Source of the DNA: Yoonia sp. | GTDB taxonomy: Bacteria; Pseudomonadota; Alphaproteobacteria; Rhodobacterales; Rhodobacteraceae | Length of the DNA: 64,000 bases | NCBI RefSeq assembly: GCF_017854565.1 | Contig: NZ_JAFMHJ010000011.1 | Location: forward strand, 22,289-86,288 | Direction: 5' to 3' | Shown here: positions 40,369 through 47,667 of the stretch, in pieces | How positions within the stretch are numbered: position 1 is the first letter of the stretch | Layout: the number at the start of each line of letters is the position of its first letter | The notes under the pieces: model-generated | What the model was told of the DNA's origin: nothing | The model's database searches: none | What the model saw: only the letters and a program-made list of their open reading frames with translations | Made by a program: the position numbers and the translations under genes

Positions 40369-41556
40369 ATGTTCCTGCCATTTTTCGACAATCTGCGCAG
40401 GCATGGGGTCCCGGTGTCGCTGCGCGAATTCCTGTCGTTTCTCGAAGGCATGAAGGCCGGCCTTGCCACCTACGACGTCGAGGCGTTTTATTTTCTGGCC
40501 CGCACGACTATGGTCAAGGACGAACGCCATATCGACAAATTCGATCGCGCCTTCACAGCCAGCTTTCAGGGCCTTGATGCGATCCCCTCTGAGGCCGTGA
40601 TGAACGCCATCGACATTCCCGCCGACTGGTTGGCAAAACTTGCCGAAAAGCATCTGACCGAAACAGAAAAAGCCGAAATTGCAGCGATGGGCGGTTTTGA
40701 CAAGCTCATGGAGACCCTCAAAAAGCGGCTTGAGGAACAAAAGGGGCGTCATCAGGGCGGCTCAAAATGGGTCGGCACGGCGGGTACATCCCCGTTTGGC
40801 GCCTATGGCTACAACCCCGAAGGCGTGCGGATTGGCCAGAATGAAAGCCGCCATCAACGCGCGGTAAAAGTCTGGGACAAACGCGAATTCCGCAACCTTG
40901 ACGACACAGTTGAACTGGGCACCCGCAATATAAAAGTGGCGCTGAAACGCCTGCGCCGCTGGGCCCGCGATGGGGCAACCGAAGAACTTGACCTCAACGG
41001 CACGATCCGTGCCACCGCCGAACACGGCTATCTTGATGTGCAAACCCGGCCCGAACGGCGCAATGCGGTCAAGGTCCTGCTGTTTCTCGACATTGGCGGA
41101 TCAATGGACCCCCACGTCAAAGTGGTCGAGGAATTGTTCAGCGCCGCAAAATCCGAATTCAAACACTTTGAACACTTCTACTTCCACAACTGCCTGTACG
41201 AAGGCGTGTGGCGCGACAACCGCCGCCGCTGGGATGCGCAAACATCCACATGGGACATCCTGCGCACCTATGGGTCAGACTACAAATGCATCTTTGTGGG
41301 TGACGCCAGCATGTCACCCTATGAAATCGCCTTTGCCGGTGGCGCCAATGAACATTGGAACCAAGAGGCGGGCCATATCTGGCTGAACCGTGCCTGTGCA
41401 CAATGGCCCGGCCATCTGTGGATCAATCCCGCCGAACAACGCCACTGGCCCCACACCCAATCGACCCAGATGATCCAAGAAATTTTCGGCGCCGACCGCA
41501 TGGTGCCCATGACCCTTGATGGGATCAGCCGGGGCATTCGCACGCTGGCACGTTAA
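40369..41556 (+). CDS. VWA-domain CoxE-like protein
   Basis: VKVLLFLDIGGSMDPHVKVVEELFSAA MIDAS-like site; partner of the MoxR ATPase upstream. Confidence 0.88.
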   Translation: MFLPFFDNLRRHGVPVSLREFLSFLEGMKAGLATYDVEAFYFLARTTMVKDERHIDKFDRAFTASFQGLDAIPSEAVMNAIDIPADWLAKLAEKHLTETEKAEIAAMGGFDKLMETLKKRLEEQKGRHQGGSKWVGTAGTSPFGAYGYNPEGVRIGQNESRHQRAVKVWDKREFRNLDDTVELGTRNIKVALKRLRRWARDGATEELDLNGTIRATAEHGYLDVQTRPERRNAVKVLLFLDIGGSMDPHVKVVEELFSAAKSEFKHFEHFYFHNCLYEGVWRDNRRRWDAQTSTWDILRTYGSDYKCIFVGDASMSPYEIAFAGGANEHWNQEAGHIWLNRACAQWPGHLWINPAEQRHWPHTQSTQMIQEIFGADRMVPMTLDGISRGIRTLAR

Positions 41557-41609
41557 ACGCCGGATCTTTTGCAGACCGGGCGCAATTTACCTTGTTGCTG
41601 CGCGGATCC

Positions 41610-41625
41610 GCCCCATATTAGGGGC
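41610..41625 (+). promoter_or_regulatory. Short hairpin GCCCC-ATATTA-GGGGC abutting the M48 start codon
   Basis: Perfect 5-bp arms ending one base before ATG 41626; overlaps a possible -10 (TATTAG). Confidence 0.35.
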
Positions 41626-42318
41626 ATGATACGTTTTGCCCCCATCGTGTTTGCCGTGCTGTACGGCTTTGCCATGTACCGATTTTCCGTCTGGCGGATG
41701 TCGCGCGACCTTGATGAAAAATCAACAGAACTGGCCGATCCTATCCTGCAGGTGCTGACCAATCGCATGGCACAGGCCCTCAATATCGACCGCATCCGTG
41801 TGCATATCTATGAAATTGACCCAATCAACGGGTTAGCCGCACCCGATGGCCGTATTTTCATCACCCGTGGGTTTTTCAACAAATATCGCCAAGGAGCAGT
41901 CAGCTCCGAAGAAATGGCAAGCGTCATCGCGCATGAACTGGGGCATGTCGCCTTGGGCCATTCACGCCGCCGGATGATTGATTTTTCTGGCCAAAACGCG
42001 ATGCGCACCGCGATTGCGATGGTTCTTAATCGGTTTCTGCCCGGCATCGGTCCGTGGATTGCAAATATGCTGATGACCCTATTGGCCGCCCGCCTGTCGC
42101 GCGGCGATGAGTTCGAGGCAGACGCTTATGCCTCGGCCCTGCTGGTCAAAGCAGGGATCGGCACAGGCCCGCAAAAATCGCTGTTCACCAAGCTTGATAC
42201 GCTTTCCGGCGCGGGCGGCAGGGCGACACCACCAGCATGGATGCTAAGCCATCCCAAAACCCCGCAACGCATCGCCGCGATCGAGGCGAACGAAGCAAAG
42301 TGGCGCGTCAGCCCCTAG
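41626..42318 (+). CDS. M48-family metalloprotease
   Basis: SVIAHELGHVALGHSRRR (HExxH), DEFEADAYASALLVKAG. Confidence 0.9.
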   Translation: MIRFAPIVFAVLYGFAMYRFSVWRMSRDLDEKSTELADPILQVLTNRMAQALNIDRIRVHIYEIDPINGLAAPDGRIFITRGFFNKYRQGAVSSEEMASVIAHELGHVALGHSRRRMIDFSGQNAMRTAIAMVLNRFLPGIGPWIANMLMTLLAARLSRGDEFEADAYASALLVKAGIGTGPQKSLFTKLDTLSGAGGRATPPAWMLSHPKTPQRIAAIEANEAKWRVSP

Positions 42319-42866
42319 GCCAATCGCGCGTCCAACGCCTTGGCGAAACGCGGCAACCGGGCCTTTTTCATCAGGCGGCGCATGGTCCAGTCCAGATCGG
42401 ACAAACGCCGTGCCTCCGCCAGCACCCCCTGTGCAATTGGGGTAACGATCTCCGGCTCTGTCTCCAGCAATTGCAGGGCGAACCCATCGGGATCAAGCCG
42501 CAACAGGCCCTCATCGGCCAACATATTGCGTGGGAAATCCTTGGCGTTCATCGTCAGGATCGCGTCGCACGACCCCGCAACCGCCGCCGTCAGGACATGA
42601 ATATCCGCCGCATCCGGCAGCCAATACCGTTGCTCTAATCCGGTGTCGTAGATCACCGCCGCATCCGGGAACAGACGGCGCAGTGTGGCCACTTCGCCAC
42701 GCGCGAACACCTCGGCTTGGGGTCCCAGCTTTGCTGCGGCCCGCGCCCATTCCTCAAGGATGCGGGGCGACCAACGCGCCTGAAACAACCCCGCAGCCGC
42801 ACAGCCCAGCAGAACCTCGCGCATCACCGTTGGATACAGCACGCATGCGTCTATCAGAACTCTCAC
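42315..42866 (-). CDS. PIN-domain protein (GTG start)
   Basis: VRVLIDACVLYPTVMREVLL, DIHVLTAAVAGSCDAILTMNAKDFP. Confidence 0.8.
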   Translation of the reverse strand: MRVLIDACVLYPTVMREVLLGCAAAGLFQARWSPRILEEWARAAAKLGPQAEVFARGEVATLRRLFPDAAVIYDTGLEQRYWLPDAADIHVLTAAVAGSCDAILTMNAKDFPRNMLADEGLLRLDPDGFALQLLETEPEIVTPIAQGVLAEARRLSDLDWTMRRLMKKARLPRFAKALDARLA

Positions 42867-44071
42867 AGGCGGTAGAAAACGGCCTTGAGATATCCGCTTT
42901 CGGCCAAATGCGGCATCAACGGATGATCCGGCCCTGCAAACCCGGTGTGAATGATCTGCCCACGCCGCGCGGCCCGCCCGATCCCGCGTGAACATGCGTT
43001 GCGAAACTTGGTTAAATCAACGGCATGCGAACACGAACACAGCCCCAGATAACCGCCATCCGCGACCAGCGGCGCGGCAAGCCGCGCAACACGCTCGTAC
43101 GCGCGCAACCCCGCTTCGACAGATTGCCGCGATGGCGCAAACGCCGGCGGATCGCAGATGATCACATCGAAACGGGCTTCTTCTTCGGCCAATGCGGTCA
43201 GCACATCAAAGGCGTCGCCCTTGCGCGTCTCAAGCCGGTCAGCGACGCCCATCGCCTCGGCACCTTTGATCGCAAGCTCCAACGCCGGTGCAGACCCATC
43301 GACAGCCAGAACCGACCCTGCCCCACCCGCCAACGCAGCAAGCCCAAAGCCGCCCACATGCGAAAACATGTCCAACATCCGCGCGCCCTTGGACAGCCTT
43401 GCCGCAAACGCGTGATTCGGGCGTTGGTCGAAAAACAACCCTGTCTTCTGGCCACCCATGACATCCGCCATATAGGTCGCACCATTCATCGGCACCGCAA
43501 TCGGGCCGGTCGGGGCCGCGCCTTGCAGGACCTCCATCCGTTCATCCAACCCCTCGAGCGCACGCGCACGCCCCGTCCCGTTCATCACAACGGTGGTCAC
43601 ACCCGTCACCGCGACCAATGCAGCCACCAGAGGCGCAATCAGCACATCGGCCCACGCGGCATTCGGCTGCACCACAGCCACATCGCCAAACCTGTCCACA
43701 ATCACACCCGGCAACCCATCCGATTCGGCATGCACCAAACGATAGTACGGCGCATCGTACAGCCGTTCGCGATGTGCCAGCGCCCGCGCAAAGCGCGCGG
43801 CAAACCATGCCTCGTCGATCACGGCTTCGGGATCACGGTCCAGCATCCGGCAGATGATCTTCGACGTCGGATTGACAGCCACAAGACCAAGCGACTGACG
43901 CCCCGCATCTTCCAGCAAGGCAAGCGCGCCGGGCTTAAGCCCTCGGGTACGCCGGTCCGTGACCAGTTCATTTGCATAGACCCAAGGAAAGCCGTGGCGG
44001 ATCGCACGCGCCTCGGCCTTGGGGATTAATCGAACAACAGGCAGTTCAGCGGGGGGGACAGGTATATTCAT
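42863..44071 (-). CDS. Class I rRNA large-subunit methyltransferase (RlmI-like)
   Basis: PUA-like N-terminus; GLFFDQRPNHAFAARLSKGARMLDMFSHVGGFGLAALAGGA; IICDPPAFA. Confidence 0.88.
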   Translation of the reverse strand: MNIPVPPAELPVVRLIPKAEARAIRHGFPWVYANELVTDRRTRGLKPGALALLEDAGRQSLGLVAVNPTSKIICRMLDRDPEAVIDEAWFAARFARALAHRERLYDAPYYRLVHAESDGLPGVIVDRFGDVAVVQPNAAWADVLIAPLVAALVAVTGVTTVVMNGTGRARALEGLDERMEVLQGAAPTGPIAVPMNGATYMADVMGGQKTGLFFDQRPNHAFAARLSKGARMLDMFSHVGGFGLAALAGGAGSVLAVDGSAPALELAIKGAEAMGVADRLETRKGDAFDVLTALAEEEARFDVIICDPPAFAPSRQSVEAGLRAYERVARLAAPLVADGGYLGLCSCSHAVDLTKFRNACSRGIGRAARRGQIIHTGFAGPDHPLMPHLAESGYLKAVFYRL

Positions 44072-44128
44072 GCCCGCTCTCCTATATTCAATTTCGCGCC
44101 GTTGGAAGTGTCTGTTGCAGGCTTGCGC

Positions 44129-44689
44129 CTACAGCAGTTCACTGCGCAACACAGAGGTCAGAAAATCAGTCACACGCACCTTCTCTGTCTGGCCCGTATC
44201 GTCCAGCTTAATGGCCTCGCGCCCGCCCGGAGCCCGAAGATTGGCGACGATCCGGCGGGCCGGCTCGATCACCGCGCCACTGCGCGCATCGCGCACCGTC
44301 ATCATGAAGATGATGTTATAAACGCCTCCAACCGTGGATCGCGTCCGGTTCGTCACACCATGAAAGCGCAGCAGCGTGATATCGGCAACGACAGGAACGT
44401 CCCCGTTCAGCACGGCCCTGTTGCGCGCAGCCGCTGTTTCAAACAGGGCCGCAATCTGCGCAATACGCGGGCCCAAAGGGTCCCCCCGCCAAACGACATC
44501 AGTCCTCGGATAGAAACCATCACTTTCCGATACACGCAGGTCCGGTGATGCGGTAAATGTGATGCCTTGCAGGGCATACGAACGTGCCACGGGCACCTCA
44601 AACGCGCCGACCCGATTCTTTGCGGGCGCATCGCATGCCGCCATGCCGATCAGGGCCATAAACATAATCAAAAACCGGATTGCCATCAT
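44129..44689 (-). CDS. Lipoprotein of unknown function (DUF6778-like)
   Basis: Lipobox ALIGMAACDAP; conserved-hypothetical pattern. Confidence 0.55.
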   Translation of the reverse strand: MMAIRFLIMFMALIGMAACDAPAKNRVGAFEVPVARSYALQGITFTASPDLRVSESDGFYPRTDVVWRGDPLGPRIAQIAALFETAAARNRAVLNGDVPVVADITLLRFHGVTNRTRSTVGGVYNIIFMMTVRDARSGAVIEPARRIVANLRAPGGREAIKLDDTGQTEKVRVTDFLTSVLRSELL

Positions 44690-44807
44690 ACTCCACCCTT
44701 CACAGCGCTTGTGATGTCTGGCTGCAGTGCCGCCCGCCTGACGCGCCGTGATTACACCGGCCTGCGTTACTTGTCACCATATAGCCCAGCTAGAATCAGC
44801 GCGTCAC

Positions 44808-44823
44808 TTGTTAGCGCTAACAA
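44808..44823. promoter_or_regulatory. Perfect 16-bp palindrome, LacI-family-type operator upstream of edd
   Basis: TTGTTAGCGCTAACAA, downstream of a possible TTACTT-N18-TAGAAT promoter, 38 bp before the edd ATG. Confidence 0.8.
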
Positions 44824-44861
44824 ATGCTGCTACAATGCCGCCAAACCACGACGAGGACCCA

Positions 44862-46667
44862 ATGCCACTTCATCCAACGATTACCGCCGTCACCAACCGT
44901 ATCCGCGCCCGCTCCGAAGGGCCGCGTCGAAAATACCTCGACACCATGGCACGCGCCGCCGCCGAAGGGCCACGGCGATCGCACCTGACATGCGGCAATC
45001 AGGCCCATGCCTATGCCGCGATGGGCGATGACAAGGCGGCGCTGACCGACGGCCCAAACCCCAACGTCGGGATCATCACAGCCTACAATGATATGCTGTC
45101 GGCGCATCAACCATTCGAACGCTATCCCGACCTGATCCGTGCCGCCGCCCGCGCGGCTGGCGGTACCGCACAGGTCGCAGGCGGCGTCCCGGCGATGTGC
45201 GACGGTGTGACCCAAGGGCAGACCGGCATGGAGCTGTCCTTGTTTTCGCGCGATGTCATCGCGCTCGCTGCGGCGGTCGGGCTATCCCACAATGTCTTTG
45301 ATTCCGCCATCTATCTCGGCGTTTGCGACAAGATCGTGCCGGGTCTGGTAATCGCTGCGGCAACCTTTGGCTACATCCCCGGCATTTTCCTGCCCGCAGG
45401 TCCGATGACATCGGGCTTGCCCAACGATGAAAAGGCCAGGATCCGCCAACAATTCGCAACCGGCGAAATAGACCGCGACCAACTGATGGCAGCCGAAATG
45501 GCCTCCTATCATGGGCCCGGCACCTGTACGTTCTACGGCACAGCCAACAGCAACCAGATGCTGATGGAATTCATGGGGCTGCACATGCCCGGCGCGTCGT
45601 TCGTCAATCCAAACACGCCTCTGCGCGACGCGCTGACCGTTGCCGGCACCGAACGCGCGCTGGCAGTAACGGCACTCGGAAATGACTATCGCCCGGTCTG
45701 CGACATCCTTGACGAAAAGGCGTTTGTGAATGGCCTCGTCGGGCTGATGGCGACGGGTGGTTCGACCAATTTGGTCATCCACCTGCCCGCAATGGCACGG
45801 GCTGCCGGGATCATCCTGGACCTGCAGGACTTCAGCGACCTTTCCGAAATTACGCCGCTGATGGCCAAAGTCTACCCCAACGGTCTGGCGGACGTGAACC
45901 ATTTTCACGCGGCAGGCGGCTTGGGGTTCATGATCGGTGAACTCCTCAACGCCGGATTGCTGCATGACGATACCAAAACCATCGCCGGCGACGGGCTGGA
46001 ACTTTACACTCAGGAACCCAAACTCGCCGATGGGCGGGTCACCTATGCGCCAGGTGCCGGCAAATCGCTCAATGAAAAAATCCTGCGCCCTGCCAATAAT
46101 CCGTTCCATGCCCACGGTGGCCTGACACAACTGTCCGGCAACCTCGGGCGCGGCGTCATCAAGACCTCGGCGGTTGCGCAGGAACGGCACATCATCGAAG
46201 CACCGGCACGCGTCTTCCACACCCAGGAAGCCGTAAAAGACGCCTTCAAGGCTGGCACATTCACCCAGGACACGGTCATCGTGGTCCGCTTTCAGGGGCC
46301 GAAATCGAACGGGATGCCCGAATTGCACGGGCTGACACCGACGCTTGCCGTATTGCAGGACCGCGGCCTCAAGGTGGCGCTCGTGACTGACGGGCGCATG
46401 TCCGGCGCCTCGGGCAAGGTACCGTCCGCGATCCACGTCTCACCCGAAGCAGCCGACAATGGCCCGATCGCCCGGATCAAAGACGGCGACATCATCCGCC
46501 TTGACGCGACCAAAGGCAGCATTGATGTGATCGGCGTTGACCTTGCCATGCGCACCGCCGCCACGGCCGATCTGTCGGGCAATGGCACAGGCGTTGGTCG
46601 CGAATTGTTCGAGGTTTTCCGCCAATCCGTAGGCCTGTCCGCTGACGGCGCCGGTGTTGTGGTGTAA
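44862..46667 (+). CDS. edd: Phosphogluconate dehydratase
   Basis: [64 protein letters not shown]. Confidence 0.95.
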   Translation: MPLHPTITAVTNRIRARSEGPRRKYLDTMARAAAEGPRRSHLTCGNQAHAYAAMGDDKAALTDGPNPNVGIITAYNDMLSAHQPFERYPDLIRAAARAAGGTAQVAGGVPAMCDGVTQGQTGMELSLFSRDVIALAAAVGLSHNVFDSAIYLGVCDKIVPGLVIAAATFGYIPGIFLPAGPMTSGLPNDEKARIRQQFATGEIDRDQLMAAEMASYHGPGTCTFYGTANSNQMLMEFMGLHMPGASFVNPNTPLRDALTVAGTERALAVTALGNDYRPVCDILDEKAFVNGLVGLMATGGSTNLVIHLPAMARAAGIILDLQDFSDLSEITPLMAKVYPNGLADVNHFHAAGGLGFMIGELLNAGLLHDDTKTIAGDGLELYTQEPKLADGRVTYAPGAGKSLNEKILRPANNPFHAHGGLTQLSGNLGRGVIKTSAVAQERHIIEAPARVFHTQEAVKDAFKAGTFTQDTVIVVRFQGPKSNGMPELHGLTPTLAVLQDRGLKVALVTDGRMSGASGKVPSAIHVSPEAADNGPIARIKDGDIIRLDATKGSIDVIGVDLAMRTAATADLSGNGTGVGRELFEVFRQSVGLSADGAGVVV

Positions 46668-46672
46668 TCGCT

Positions 46673-46727
46673 TCTTATGTCTCCAAATACTCCCGCGCGG
46701 CGCGCATCAAATTTCTGGAAATTTGAT
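46673..46727. repeat. Composite intergenic element between edd and eda
   Basis: CTTCTTATGTCTCCAAATACTCCCGC followed by perfect inverted repeat ATCAAATTTC-TG-GAAATTTGAT (46706-46727). Confidence 0.7.
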
Positions 46728-46753
46728 CTCCCGCACTATCCAAGGACTACTTC

Positions 46754-47398
46754 ATGACCCCGCAAGATGCCTCAGCTGCCGCCGCCAAAGTCTGCCTGCT
46801 GGCCCCAGTCGTCCCTGTCCTGGTGATCGACGATGCCAGCACAGCCGCCGATCTCGCCCGTGCCCTTATCGCAGGCGGTCTGCCGGCGCTAGAAGTGACG
46901 TTGCGCACCCCCGCCGCCCTTGACGCGATCCGCGAAATGGCCGCCGTGCCCGGCGGTGTCGTGGGTGCAGGGACGCTGCTGACCCCCAAGGACGTCGAAG
47001 CCGCCAAAGCCGCCGGTGCCACCTTCGGCGTGTCGCCGGGCGCCACCGATCTGTTGCTCGATGCCTGCGAAGCCAACGACCTGCCGCTTCTGCCCGGCAT
47101 CGCCACCGCCTCCGAGGCGATGCGCCTGCTGGAACGCGGCTACTGGGTGCAAAAATTCTTTCCCGCCGAAGCGAACGGCGGCGCGGCGGCCCTCAAGGCC
47201 ATTGGCGCACCGATCCCGCAGGTCAAATTCTGCCCCACCGGCGGCGTCAGCCTGAAAAACGCGCATGAATACCTGTCGCTGTCCAACACGCTCTGCGTCG
47301 GCGGATCATGGGTAGCTCCGAATGACAAGGTGCGCGCAGGTGACTGGGCTGGCATTACGGCACTGGCCGCACAAGCATCCCAACTGCCACGGGGTTAA
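46754..47398 (+). CDS. eda: 2-dehydro-3-deoxyphosphogluconate aldolase
   Basis: ARALIAGGLPALEVTLRTPAALDAI, GAGTLLTPKDVEAAKAAGATFGVSPG, KFFPAEANGG, KFCPTGGV. Confidence 0.96.
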   Translation: MTPQDASAAAAKVCLLAPVVPVLVIDDASTAADLARALIAGGLPALEVTLRTPAALDAIREMAAVPGGVVGAGTLLTPKDVEAAKAAGATFGVSPGATDLLLDACEANDLPLLPGIATASEAMRLLERGYWVQKFFPAEANGGAAALKAIGAPIPQVKFCPTGGVSLKNAHEYLSLSNTLCVGGSWVAPNDKVRAGDWAGITALAAQASQLPRG

Positions 47399-47667
47399 GT
47401 GTCCAACCTTGCCCGCCGCCCACCTTTGCGGCGCGCAGGACCAATATCGACCAGACCCGCACGCAGGGTCTGGGTCATGGGATGATCCTGCGGCGCATCG
47501 GCATATTGCGTCAGCAAGACCTGAACAGCCGTCTTGCTGTCTGCGGTCGCCGGCAGGCTCATCGCCCAATCAAGGAAAATTGACCGGCATTCCCCGACAG
47601 TGATCCCCTCGATGCGATAGGCTTCGCGGATCAGCCCCTTTGGGTCGCGTGGGTCTTTGTGCATCAT
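47395..47667 (-). CDS. Conserved hypothetical protein, translationally coupled to glnE
   Basis: MMHKDPRDPKGLIREAYRIEGITVGECRSIFLDWAMSL; ATGA overlap with glnE stop. Confidence 0.6.
   Translation of the reverse strand: MMHKDPRDPKGLIREAYRIEGITVGECRSIFLDWAMSLPATADSKTAVQVLLTQYADAPQDHPMTQTLRAGLVDIGPARRKGGRRARLDT

Noticed and set aside
42315-42866. Classical type II toxin-antitoxin module
   Set aside because: Only the PIN protein is present and the coupled upstream gene is an rRNA methyltransferase; no antitoxin-like ORF. Kept as a coupling observation only.
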